64,000 nucleotides of DNA, taken from contig JBFMAX010000012.1 in assembly GCA_040755395.1 (NCBI GenBank), forward strand, positions 1 to 64,000, written 5' to 3'. Every line of letters starts with the position of its first letter. Within the stretch, counting starts at the first letter, position 1. The position numbers and the translations under genes are program-made. The stretch is from Nitrospirota bacterium (lineage in GTDB: Bacteria; Nitrospirota; Nitrospiria; Nitrospirales; Nitrospiraceae). Below are positions 33,686 through 42,530 of this stretch, one piece after another. The notes beneath the pieces were generated by a model, which saw only the letters and a list, made by a program, of their open reading frames with translations, ran no database searches and was not told the origin of the DNA.

Positions 33686-34003
33686 ATGGGTGCGGTGCTC
33701 ATTTTCTGGCTGGCGATGCTGGCGTCCTGCGCCTTGGGGTCCGAGGACTATCTCCGAGACTCGCTCGATCTTGCGACCCAGAACGACATTGTGGCTCGGT
33801 GGGGTCTACCGGCAATGGAACAGCCAGGAGCTGACGGAACCACGGTCTTAACCTATGAATATCGAGTGAACCGCCTGATCCCGGTCTGCCGCGATATTCC
33901 CGTCAGTGATTGTGTGCGCGGCAGACAGGAATGCATCGCCTACCGCCTCACGTTCGACACCGAGAAGATTCTACGCAGGTGGACGAAACACCCCTGCTCG
34001 TAG
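33686..34003 (+). CDS. Small lipoprotein
   Basis: From the ATG at 33686 this is a 105-residue protein with a lipoprotein signal (LIFWLAMLASC). The mature part begins ALGSEDYLRDSLDLATQNDIVARWG and has a cluster of cysteines near the end (PVCRDIPVSDCVRGRQEC). Family members in related bacteria are SmpA/OmlA-like in length, but the fold is not confidently recognised. Confidence 0.6.
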   Translation: MGAVLIFWLAMLASCALGSEDYLRDSLDLATQNDIVARWGLPAMEQPGADGTTVLTYEYRVNRLIPVCRDIPVSDCVRGRQECIAYRLTFDTEKILRRWTKHPCS

Positions 34004-34187
34004 CCATCTCGTTTCGTTAGCCCAAGATCTGCGCGGTTCAGCGGGATCTATTCTTCACGATCTGTGAGACATGCGCTCATCGGCTTCAGAGAGCAGACCT
34101 CATTCCCGTTGGATGATGTTGAAAAACGGCTCAAGGGGAATTGGCGTCGCTTCTGCATCACGCCACACGAGTCTCCAAAACGCACCG

Positions 34188-35792
34188 CTACGTGGGTAAA
34201 AGTCCGAGGGGTGACAGCGGTGCACTATGGCACGGCGCTGAACGACTCTCCGCTTCGGGCTTGATCAAAGGTCGCTTCGGCTCGTTTCCCCTTGCCCGAT
34301 GCATCTTCTCGCGAGTGTGATAGGGAATGAGCCCTTCCAAGACGCGGGGAAGTTTTTCGCACGGGACGTCTTCCAAAATCTTGAGGGCCACTTTGGGGTT
34401 AGGACCGGAGCAGCCACCCACATAGACATCCACGGCATCCACGACGTGCCCGTCGACTTTAGCCTTCTTGCCAAGCAATCCGATGTCGGCAACCAGGTGG
34501 TTCCCGCAACCGGCTGGGCAGCCGGACCAGTGCATCGTGATCGGCTTGACCCCATCCCTTAGGGTTGCTTCCAGCGCCCGTGCCGTTTCAACCGCCCTAC
34601 TTTTTGTCTCGATCACAGCCAGGTTGCAATAATCATTGCCGACACAACTCACGAGTCCCTTTCGGATGGGCGATGGATTGTAGGCAAACTGCGCGACGAG
34701 CGGCTCTTCCGCGAGGGCTCCCACTTTCCGATCCGCCACATTGGGAATGATCAGCGCCTGAGCGGGAGAGAGCCGGATCTCTCCTGTGCCGTATCGCTCG
34801 GCGAGCGCGGCGATGTTCTGAAGATCGACCGCCGCGATGCGTCCGACGGCCACCTTGAGCCCTACGTAGTTCAAACCGGCTTGCTTCTGGCGGTAAATCC
34901 CCACGTGATCGTTCGTGGCGCTCCTTCGGGCGTCGATGCCGGCCGGCTTCAGCGATCGTCCAAGGCGGGCCTCAACCTCATGGCGAAAGCGTGGTTCGCC
35001 CCAGTCCTCCAAGAGAAAGGCCAGACGCGCCGCATTGCGTCTCTCGCGTGGCCCGAAATCGCGATAGAGGTGGATGATCGTCCGGCATACCTCAAGAACC
35101 TCACCTGGCGTCACGAAGATATCGAGCGCACTGGCGATCCGGTAGCCTCCGGAGCCCAACTTACCTCCGGCCAGGACATTGAAGCCATACACTTTGTCGC
35201 TGCCGACTTCCCGATAGGCCGGAACAAGAGCCAGATCCTGCGTCTCCAGGTGAAGGCAATTATCCGGGCATCCCGTGACGGCGATGTTGAACTTGCGCGG
35301 CAAGTTCGTATAGGCCCGGTTGTCGAGGATCTCCTGTGTGAGAGCGGTGACCTCCGGTGTGGCATCCAGGGTCTCGTCCGGACTCAGTCCTGCCACCGGG
35401 CAGGTCATGATGTTGCGGACGTTATCCATACCGGTTTGCAAGGAGGTCAGTCCGACGTCATCCATCCTCGTGAAGACGGCTGGCACGTCGTTGATCCGGA
35501 TGTGCCGAAGTTGCACTTGCTGGCGAGTCGTCAGATCAAGCACGCCGTTCCCATAGGTCGAGGCAATCTCAGCCAATGCGCGCAGCTGATACGAGGTGGT
35601 TCTGCCGCCCGGAATCCTGACCCGGATCATAAAGAGGCCCGGTGTCGGATTGCGGAGGAACAGGCCGCACCATTTCAGTCTCTGGATATCGTCTTCCGAG
35701 ATCGCTTCCCATCCGGTTTGGGCGTAGTGTGCGATCTTGGCTTTGACGTCGAGGCCGTCGCATTCGTGTTTCATCGCTTCGATCTTGTTCAT
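34188..35792 (-). CDS. nirA: Ferredoxin-type siroheme nitrite reductase NirA
   Basis: This 534-residue enzyme reduces nitrite to ammonium using six electrons from ferredoxin. The [4Fe-4S]/siroheme ligands are visible as Cys383-x5-Cys389 (SCVGNDYCN) and Cys425-x3-Cys429 (WSGCPAGCGNH). The NIR/SIR half-domains are repeated (TTRQQVQLRHI, then LSPAQALIIPN). TGCPDNC near 174-179 is also characteristic. The last about 40 residues are basic and low-complexity and look like an extension. It is the last gene of the minus-strand operon NarK - PII - molybdoenzyme. Confidence 0.93.
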   Translation of the reverse strand: MNKIEAMKHECDGLDVKAKIAHYAQTGWEAISEDDIQRLKWCGLFLRNPTPGLFMIRVRIPGGRTTSYQLRALAEIASTYGNGVLDLTTRQQVQLRHIRINDVPAVFTRMDDVGLTSLQTGMDNVRNIMTCPVAGLSPDETLDATPEVTALTQEILDNRAYTNLPRKFNIAVTGCPDNCLHLETQDLALVPAYREVGSDKVYGFNVLAGGKLGSGGYRIASALDIFVTPGEVLEVCRTIIHLYRDFGPRERRNAARLAFLLEDWGEPRFRHEVEARLGRSLKPAGIDARRSATNDHVGIYRQKQAGLNYVGLKVAVGRIAAVDLQNIAALAERYGTGEIRLSPAQALIIPNVADRKVGALAEEPLVAQFAYNPSPIRKGLVSCVGNDYCNLAVIETKSRAVETARALEATLRDGVKPITMHWSGCPAGCGNHLVADIGLLGKKAKVDGHVVDAVDVYVGGCSGPNPKVALKILEDVPCEKLPRVLEGLIPYHTREKMHRARGNEPKRPLIKPEAESRSAPCHSAPLSPLGLLPT

Positions 35793-35895
35793 TGGTCCCT
35801 CATGCGGAAATGTGGCGCGGATCCGGCAGACGCTGGCTCGTTTCGTTGAAGGCGGTTATCGGTGGACGGGATGGTCATGAACCTCCGTGTGGAGA

Positions 35896-37140
35896 TCAGC
35901 CTCCGAAGACCACTTCCATTCTGATCCGCCTCGGTTGGTCTAGAGCTAACTCTTCCACCGGCGGTGCCCACGCCAGCGTCCATCGCCGTTGATGCACCGC
36001 TATGGCGGCCCGGCAACCAAGCGCAATGAACGCAAACACGAGAAATCCCGCTCCATAAGAGCCGGTCAGGTCCTTTAGCGCGCCGAGCAGGGAGGGAAGG
36101 AAAAACCCTCCGACTCCGCCCGCCGCTCCGACGATTCCGGTGACGACGCCGATCTGGCCCGCGAACCGCTGGGCTACCAATTGAAAAATCGCGCCGTTTC
36201 CCATGCCCAGCGCCAGCATCCCGAGAAACATGAGACCCACGACCGGATACAATGGGGGCAGGAGGCCGACACACCCAAACAGGACGGCGATGAACCCGTA
36301 GAGGAGCCTCAAGAGCCTGAGCCCGCCCGCTCGATCGGCGAGGAAGCCCCCGACCGGTCTGATCAGACTCCCGGCGAAGACGCAGAGCGCCGTCAGCATT
36401 CCGGCTTGGACTGCCTCCACGTCATATTGGTCGTGGAAAAAGATACTCAGAAAGCTGGCCAGTCCGACGAACCCGCCGAACGTGACGCTGTAGAAACCAC
36501 AGAACCACCACAGGTCTGGCTCCCGGAGAACTGTGGCCGCCCGCGGAGGCGTGCGGGGAGGCACTTCACGAGCGAGAAGCAAAAAGGCGATGAGCGTCGC
36601 CAGCACGGGGAGTATGGCGAGCCCGAATACGCCATGCCATCCGATTCCATCAAGGTGAGCCACTCGCGGAGCCACCAGAACGGCAATGATGGTCCCGCTG
36701 TTACCCGCCCCGGCGATGCCCATTGCGAGCCCCTGATGCGCCAATGGATACCACCGGCTGGCCAGCGGAAGCGCGACCGCGAAGCTCGCCCCTGCGACTC
36801 CCAGAAGAAGGCCGAGCCCCAATAATTCGGGAAAGCTCCCAGCCGCCCGCCAGCCCCAGAGCAGCGAAATAATCACCACCGACAGGCTCCACGCGCCGAT
36901 GCGCTTCGGGCCAAACCGATCTGTCAGGACTCCAATGAGGATCCGCATCGCCGCCCCGCTGAGGAGCGGCACAGCCACCATCAGCCCTTTCTGGGTCGGG
37001 GACAATTCCAAATCCTGAGAGATCAAGACCCCCAGCGCGCCGATCAAGACCCACACCATGAAACTCACGTCGAAATAGAGAAAGGCCGCCAACAGCGAGC
37101 CGGGGTCGCCGCTCCGAATCCCCGCGATCAGCTTCTTCAT
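35896..37140 (-). CDS. NarK/NasA-type nitrate/nitrite MFS transporter
   Basis: This 414-residue protein has 12 predicted spans. It shows the MFS loop motif GVLTDRFGPKRIG and glycine-rich helices, GIAGAGNSGTIIAVL and GNGAIFQLVAQRFAGQIGVVTGIVGAAGGVGG, that match the nitrate signatures of NarK/NasA. It is placed 20 bp after the PII gene and before nirA. It most likely imports nitrate or nitrite for assimilation. Confidence 0.9.
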   Translation of the reverse strand: MKKLIAGIRSGDPGSLLAAFLYFDVSFMVWVLIGALGVLISQDLELSPTQKGLMVAVPLLSGAAMRILIGVLTDRFGPKRIGAWSLSVVIISLLWGWRAAGSFPELLGLGLLLGVAGASFAVALPLASRWYPLAHQGLAMGIAGAGNSGTIIAVLVAPRVAHLDGIGWHGVFGLAILPVLATLIAFLLLAREVPPRTPPRAATVLREPDLWWFCGFYSVTFGGFVGLASFLSIFFHDQYDVEAVQAGMLTALCVFAGSLIRPVGGFLADRAGGLRLLRLLYGFIAVLFGCVGLLPPLYPVVGLMFLGMLALGMGNGAIFQLVAQRFAGQIGVVTGIVGAAGGVGGFFLPSLLGALKDLTGSYGAGFLVFAFIALGCRAAIAVHQRRWTLAWAPPVEELALDQPRRIRMEVVFGG

Positions 37141-37160
37141 CTCCGCGCAGCCTCCTTTTT

Positions 37161-37478
37161 CTAGAGTTCCCGCTGTCCCGTTCGGATCGTATAAACTTCC
37201 TGGACCTCCTGAACGAAGATCTTCCCGTCGCCCGGGTGGCCGGTATGGGCGCTGTCTTTGATCGTCTGCACGGCCCGTGGACAGTCTTGATCCTCGACCA
37301 CGAGCATGACCATCAGCTTGGCAAGCTCGGAATAGGTCACCGATCCGACCTGAATCCCGCCCTGCCGGCCGCGCCCGGTCACCGGGAACTTAGTCAGGGC
37401 ATAGAAATTCTCCTTTTCTAGCGCGGCGATGACATCGTTCTCTTTCTCTGGGCGCAGAATCGCGAAAATCCTCTTCAT
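37161..37478 (-). CDS. PII-family regulator (NifI/GlnB-like)
   Basis: This 105-residue PII protein has strand KRIFAILRPEKENDVI, the T loop VTGRGRQGGIQVG and the C-terminal signature GHPGDGKIFVQEVQEVYTIRTGQ. The T-loop tyrosine used for uridylylation in GlnB is absent, and the loop is closer to NifI-type proteins. PII proteins bind ATP, ADP and 2-oxoglutarate. It lies between the molybdoenzyme-PII fusion and narK in the same operon, so it probably senses nitrogen status for this locus. Confidence 0.92.
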   Translation of the reverse strand: MKRIFAILRPEKENDVIAALEKENFYALTKFPVTGRGRQGGIQVGSVTYSELAKLMVMLVVEDQDCPRAVQTIKDSAHTGHPGDGKIFVQEVQEVYTIRTGQREL

Positions 37479-37501
37479 GACAAGCGGTCCTCCGGCAACA
37501 A

Positions 37502-38632
37502 TTAGCGCACAGTCACACGGTCGTATTCGGCTGCGCTGATGCGGACGGCATCAGCGACTTCCAACACGAATATTTTTCCGTCTCCAAAGTGACCGGGGCC
37601 GCTCCGGTTGGCCCGGATCAAGGCCTCGATCACCTCGGCAACCATTGCCTTCTCGATCACCATCATAAAAAGCAGTTTCGGAAGGAATCGGATCGCCGGG
37701 CGGTTTCCGATCTGGGCTCCAGCCGATGGAAATCGCAGCCCCCGCTGTCGACTTCGACCCATCACCGGCTGTGCGCTGTAGGCCACAACGCCGATCTGTC
37801 GTAAGGCCCTCTGAGTCGCCGCTCGCTTGTCAGGTCGAACAACCGCCATGACCTCGCACAGCGAATCAGAGCGGCTGAGGTGTTCCTCTACGACCGTCAG
37901 GTGAGAACTGAACACTGTGGCCTCGACGGCCGGGGCATTCGGCTGTCGCATCACCGCATCAATTGGTGTTTGACGGACCGATGCAACCATGGACTCTGCG
38001 GGGTCGGCCGCACGGCCCACCGGTTGCTCTATCCCGAATCGTTTCTTCCATGACGCACTGAGTTGTCCAGTTCGACTCTGGCCGAGCAGACGCTTGATGC
38101 CTACCGGGTTGTGACGGTACGCCTTAATGGCGCCGATCCATTTGACGCTCTTATAACCCTGAAGAAAGGGCACTACCAATCGCAGCGGTCCTCCGTACTG
38201 GTTCGGAAGCGGGATGCCGTTCAACATGGTTGCCAGCAGAACTCGCGGATCTCGCGCCTCGTCTCGCGATAAGGCTTCGAAATACATCCCATCACGGGAC
38301 GCAAGGGCGTAGTATCCCTCCGGATGGGTGTCAATCTTGAGGTGATCGAGCGCGTCCACCAGCCTGATGCCTCCCCATTCGACCGTTTCGGACCAGTTGA
38401 AGATCTGACAGACCAGCGGGGCCTTAAGTGAGACAAAGGGCAACGCGGCCAGGTCATGCCAGGTAATTCGTCGAGGATGCTGGTCTAGACCACAGATCTC
38501 GATGCCGAGCTCGTGAAGCGTCGTCTGCGGCGGTACGGGATACAAGGACAGCACCGGCAGAGGATCGGCCTCGAAATCCATCACCGCGAACTTATCCGCG
38601 AACTTGGGATAGTTCACTCCTTCTCTCTTCAT
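37502..38632 (-). CDS. SUOX-fold molybdoenzyme fused to a C-terminal PII domain
   Basis: This 376-residue protein is a fusion. Residues about 35-175 match the molybdopterin domain of the sulfite oxidase family, with the probable molybdenum ligand Cys75 in PLVCQIFNWSETVEWGG and the cofactor-binding stretch NGIPLPNQYGGPLRLVVP. After a linker, residues about 257-366 form a PII domain that mirrors the free PII next door: EVMAVVRPDKRAATQ, the T-loop-like VMGRSRQRGLRF and HFGDGKIFVLEVADAVRI. No signal peptide is present, so it is cytoplasmic. It heads the operon with PII, NarK and NirA. I infer a PII-gated molybdoenzyme of nitrogen metabolism, possibly a nitrate reductase. The reaction is unproven. 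Confidence 0.85.
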   Translation of the reverse strand: MKREGVNYPKFADKFAVMDFEADPLPVLSLYPVPPQTTLHELGIEICGLDQHPRRITWHDLAALPFVSLKAPLVCQIFNWSETVEWGGIRLVDALDHLKIDTHPEGYYALASRDGMYFEALSRDEARDPRVLLATMLNGIPLPNQYGGPLRLVVPFLQGYKSVKWIGAIKAYRHNPVGIKRLLGQSRTGQLSASWKKRFGIEQPVGRAADPAESMVASVRQTPIDAVMRQPNAPAVEATVFSSHLTVVEEHLSRSDSLCEVMAVVRPDKRAATQRALRQIGVVAYSAQPVMGRSRQRGLRFPSAGAQIGNRPAIRFLPKLLFMMVIEKAMVAEVIEALIRANRSGPGHFGDGKIFVLEVADAVRISAAEYDRVTVR

Positions 38633-38680
38633 GTTTGGGCCTCACTCAGGGAGTTCGTCGCATTGGAACGAGGCATCTGG

Positions 38681-39601
38681 TCATCTCAGATTATGATCAA
38701 GATGTGATTGCACCGGGTCCTCCTCAGCGATCTCGACGCTGGCCGGAGCCATGCGGAGAGCTTCTTCGGCGGAGCTCGCATGCTGGTGCAAAATCCTGTA
38801 CATTCGTTCCAATCGAGCCAGTTCGCTAGGCAGTCGCACTTTTTCCCCCATAATAGATTTCCAGCAGAGCGGTCCGAACAATCGCGCTTTCCGATGGTCG
38901 AAGAGCACGAAATTCGTAACCTCCTCAATTCCCTCTCCAGTTCCGAGTCCTCCTGAAAAGCGCAAATCTTCGCGGAGCGCCACGTGCACCTTGACCCCAT
39001 CGTCCAGTTGGCTCTTGATTGTCCGTTGGATCTCCAGCGAAGCCAATTCTTTACGGTGAAGCACAAAGTTGCGGTCCACGTCGACCCCGCGTCGGCTTGC
39101 TTAAATTTGGGCTTGGTCGTAATTCCGTTTTTGTACCTTTCCGATCCAGTCGGTGATATCCACAGCATTGACCGCTTGAACGAGATGGATGCACTGACCG
39201 GGGCTTTGCGTGGCTTCGTAATAGCATTCACTCTCGGTCAGCGGGATGTCTCCTTGCCGGAGCATGCCGAGTACATTGCGCATGCTTTCAACCAGCGCGC
39301 GCCCTTTTCTGGCGGCCTCGACATCTTCAATGAGCTCCACCAGCGAAGGAAGGGGCTGCAACTGGCCGACGGCGTCGAGCATCGTGGCCTGAAGCTTGAC
39401 GAGGCGGGCCTGAAGGAGGTGAACTGCCAAGGTCAGCAAGAGGCCCACGGCCAAAACGATATAGGCTTCCCGCTCCATGTGCAGCCCCACCTGGAACAGC
39501 TGCGCCAATCCGGCGGTCATGAGAAACTTCACAAGCAAGTTCACCGGCACACCATGATACCTCTCCTTCGTCTTCGCAAATGGGTTGAGTTGATAAACCA
39601 T
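38681..39601 (-). pseudogene. Membrane-anchored protein interrupted by an in-frame TAA
   Basis: From ATG at 39601 a single frame runs to 38681 except for TAA at 39101-39103, where the reading goes QAQI-stop-ASRRGVDV. Both halves are plausible parts of one protein: two membrane helices (LVKFLMTAGLAQLF, then AYIVLAVGLLLTLAV), then a soluble domain with LASLEIQRTIKSQLDDGVKVHVALREDL. The preceding codons make CAA to TAA likely. It lies just upstream of the nitrite operon on the same strand. No firm family is recognised. Confidence 0.6.
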
Positions 39602-39848
39602 AACGAGTCGATTGTCTGCTTCAAGCCTCACGAAATTAAGTAAGCAACTTGGATGCCACACCTCACAATGGCAATTCGCGAGGATTCTTGGGTTCTGAAT
39701 GGAATCACCGGGTCTGATGCTGACACTATTGTCGGACAACAGACAACGTGACAGACATTTATGTCGGAAGACATGGTGCCAGACTCACTCAATCGGTAAT
39801 AAAAAAGGATCTTCTCGGAAGGTTCCTCGAATAATCATCCATCCAAAT

Positions 39849-40308
39849 CCCGGTGAGTCGTCCCGATCAGTCGAACGTCAACGGCAATGGGCTGGGTACC
39901 TCCGACCCGCTCGAATCGTCGATCCTGGAGAACGCGCAGCAGCTTGACTTGGGTAGTGACGGGGATGTCCCCGACTTCATCGAGAAACAAGGTGCCTCCG
40001 TGAGCTTGCTAGAACCGCTCTTTTCGCAATCAAATCGACCCGGTAGAGGCGCCAGGCTCAGGGCCGAACAGTTCACTTTCCAAGAGGGTCTCGGCTACCG
40101 CGGCACAATAGAGCGCCAGAAACGGACCGTTCGGCCTCAGGCTTGCCGTAAGAATCGCTTTCGCCACAAGTTCTTTCCCAGTCCCGCTTTCGCCCGCAGC
40201 AATATTGTTGCGTCGCTCTGACAGACCAGCCGAATGGTCCTGTAGGCGTCGGACATCGCGTAGCTGCGTCCAATGAGTGTCATAATCCCTGACGGTTTGG
40301 ACTTCCAT
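39849..40308 (-). pseudogene. Fragment of a sigma-54 activator AAA+ domain
   Basis: The minus strand encodes, in broken frames, [14 protein letters not shown], then LLESELFG and later [23 protein letters not shown] and GTTHR. These are in the order of an NtrC-type AAA+ domain. There is a stop within RF-stop-QAHGG and a frame change. Both the N-terminal sensor and the C-terminal HTH are missing. It is a dead remnant next to the IS3-like copy. Confidence 0.8.
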
Positions 40309-40479
40309 TGGGGCGTGCGACTATCGCTCATCAAACAATTATGGTCAGGTTCTGTCCCGTCCAAACGCTATGGGTGCCTCGAGCGTCCTGGATGGATAGT
40401 CGATTATACTGCTCCCCTCTAAGACAACGGCCAACTGAACTCAGTAAACTGAGGCTGATCCACCAGGGAGGGATGAGCC

Positions 40480-40752
40480 ATGAAGCGACGGAAGTGGGAC
40501 GCGAAAACCAAACCCACCATCGTGCTCGAAGGCCTCAAGGGCCAATCGGTCACAGCCATCTGTCAGGACTACCAGATCAGTCAAGCACACTCTTACTAGT
40601 GGCGTGATCAATGTCTCTCAAACGCCCCCAAAGCGTTTGAGGTGGCCCAGCAAACGGAGTGTGACGCGCGGCTCCAACCTGAGAACGCCTGGCTGAAAAA
40701 GTTGGTCGAGGAGCTCCCGCTGGAGCTCAAAACAAGCGACGAAGAGGCCTAG
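40480..40752 (+). pseudogene. IS3-type orfA with internal TAG
   Basis: From ATG at 40480 (GGGAGGG upstream) the frame encodes an IS3 orfA HTH: MKRRKWDAKTKPTIVLEGL, then GQSVTAICQDYQISQAHSY. The TAG at 40597-40599 stands where relatives have YYQWRD, so CAG to TAG is likely. The coding capacity continues WRDQCLSNAPKAFEVAQQ to a stop at 40752, with the leucine-zipper-like end. Confidence 0.75.
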
Positions 40753-41480
40753 CCAGGAGCGGGCACCGCTCGCCGACGGTCGACCAGCGCCATGCGCCGG
40801 TGCTGGTACGAATCGAGGCGCTGAACGCGGAGCAGCCGTTTGGGGGCTCTCACCGGCTGGGGGCGCACCTGCCTTGTGCGGACGGGCTGGCCGTCAACAA
40901 GAAGCGCCTCATGCGGCTGATCCGAGCGCAGGGCTGGATCGTGACAGGCAATCCCCGGTGGAAGGCGACCCGGACGCCGATGCGCAGTCAGCCGGGGCCC
41001 ACGGCTCCGAATCGGTGGTGGGAGATGGATATGACCACGGTGATGGTGAAGCCGGTCGGCTGGGTCTACCTCGTCCTGGTGTTGGACTGGTACACGAAAC
41101 AGATCGTGGGGTCTTCTGCCGGCCTCCAAGCCAAGACATCGCGCTGGCTGGCCGCGTTGGCAATGGCAGTGCAGCGCCCGTTCCCCAACGGAAGCCGCGA
41201 TCAGGAGCGGCACCGCATGAGTGATACCGGCTGTACGCCCCCGGCCGTCGCGTTCATGAAGGCCTGTGCGACGCTCGGCCCCACGCCCGCCTTCACGCGC
41301 GACTACACCCGGAGGAGAACGCGGAGACGGAACGGCTCATGCGCACGCTCAAGGAAACGCTGCGTTGGCTCCGTGACCGGACCAGCCGGCCACAATTGGA
41401 GCAGGCGCTCGGGACCTGGATCGCAGGTCCAACACGCGGTATTGGCATTCCGCACTCGGGGATCGGACACCGTGTCAGAT
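40753..41480 (+). pseudogene. IS3-type orfB integrase with frameshifts
   Basis: The DDE transposase core is recognisable: PFGGSHRLGAHLP, LMRLIRAQGW, NRWWEMDMTTVMV with the first Asp, and LVLDWYTKQIVG with the second. The frame breaks near 41300: the continuation TERLMRTLKETLRWLRD with the catalytic Glu region is in another frame. It breaks again near 41430, where NTRYWHSALGDRTP is in the third frame. The element is inactive. Confidence 0.75.
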
Positions 41481-41483
41481 TGA

Positions 41484-42455
41484 ACAACCACCACTCAGCC
41501 ACAGCACTCAGTTCGTGGCCGCTCGACAAATGGGGAGCAGTACATGATCTCCTCGCGCTTCATGACCACACCTCCAGCCGATGCCGATCACGCTCACCTT
41601 GTGGGTTCCGCTGAGCCATTCGTTCCCGCAACAATCGAGGCCGGAGCCGCGGCGACCACGACCGGCTCCCGAGCCCTCGCGTTCTCGGCCACGCAGAGCT
41701 GCCGATTCGGCGCGTGAGTGCTGTCCGGCAATTCCACATAAAGGCGGGCAAGAGCGGTGAGCACTGGCCTGATTCGGAATCACGGTCGGTTGAGTTCTCC
41801 AGAGACTGTTGAGCAGTTTCCGTCACGTTGGAACAAGCCATCACGCCACCTCAAATAAAAAAGGCGCCAGAGCAACAGCTTCGAGAAGGAAATATCCCTC
41901 TCGAAACTAGTGCTGGCGCCTTTGCCAGGTTAAGGGGACTGTCTACCTCGTCCAGCCCCCAAGGATGAGTTCTACGACAACTCGAATGTATTGCCCAGCC
42001 AGGCAGCTTCGCCTGACCTTGTGTAGACAATCGGGAGAGAAACTCGTCAGGATCGGGTCACCTGATAGTCCTGAAACAGGCGAGACCCTGTAAAAATTCC
42101 ATCGATCAAGATACTCAATCATGACTCGCTCTATGCAATGAATTTGTAAGAGGAACATCCCACTCCGTGCTCGGTGTGAGTTTCAGGTGCATCGAAGCTG
42201 AAGTGGAAGGTATTGAGCCCCATTGCCTTACGGGAACGAGTCTCTTCCTGATCAGCGAGGATTCTCACATGATTGATGAGGGAGGAACATTAATCACTGG
42301 GGAGAAATGGGAATTTTCGTGGATGGCCCAAGATGGTAGGAGTCCCCGGTGCAGGGGATAGTGACATGGGGAATTGTGTAACTATCTAATAAGGTGAAAG
42401 AAAATTGGATCGAGTAGGAAGAGAACTCTGAACGAAAAATTTTCTGTAGCGGGTC
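41484..42455. other. Non-coding interval right of the IS3 remnant
   Basis: No convincing gene was found. Frames of 60-95 codons exist on both strands but lack ribosome sites, families or sensible composition. The left part includes a long hairpin (41860-41923), and the right part becomes AT-rich before the promoter at 42456. Confidence 0.45.
41860..41923 (-). terminator. Long two-stage hairpin, terminator-like on the minus strand
   Basis: AAAGGCGCCAG (41860-41870) pairs with CTGGCGCCTTT (41913-41923). Inside, TTCGAGA (41880-41886) pairs with TCTCGAA (41899-41905), leaving a 12-base loop. On the minus strand the stem is followed by TTTTTATTT, the form of an intrinsic terminator. No minus-strand gene enters it from the right, so it may be an imported remnant. 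Confidence 0.5.
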
Positions 42456-42484
42456 TTGACAAGAATGAGCTTCTCGGCTATAAA
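42456..42484 (+). promoter_or_regulatory. Consensus housekeeping promoter
   Basis: TTGACA (42456-42461) and TATAAA (42479-42484) are 17 bases apart. It lies 46 bp before the ATG of the small exported protein at 42531, with AATAGGAGG in between. Confidence 0.8.
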
Positions 42485-42530
42485 TAGTATCGATTACTGA
42501 ATGAGAACAATTATTAAATAGGAGGTAATA

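Larger units (their letters stand above)
40430..41490 (+). mobile_element. IS3-family remnant
   Basis: This is an element with orfA (HTH) and orfB (DDE integrase) arranged as in IS3-type elements, and both genes are broken. I could not assign matching inverted repeats, so the ends are approximate. It is flanked on the left by the sigma-54 fragment and on the right by non-coding DNA. Confidence 0.75.

Noticed and set aside
41860-41923. Integron attC site
   Set aside because: The hairpin lacks the paired R and L core boxes, and there is no integrase or cassette series nearby.
42167-42361. 64-codon plus-strand frame
   Set aside because: It has no ribosome site or signal and is in AT-rich DNA before the promoter at 42456. 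It is not supported.
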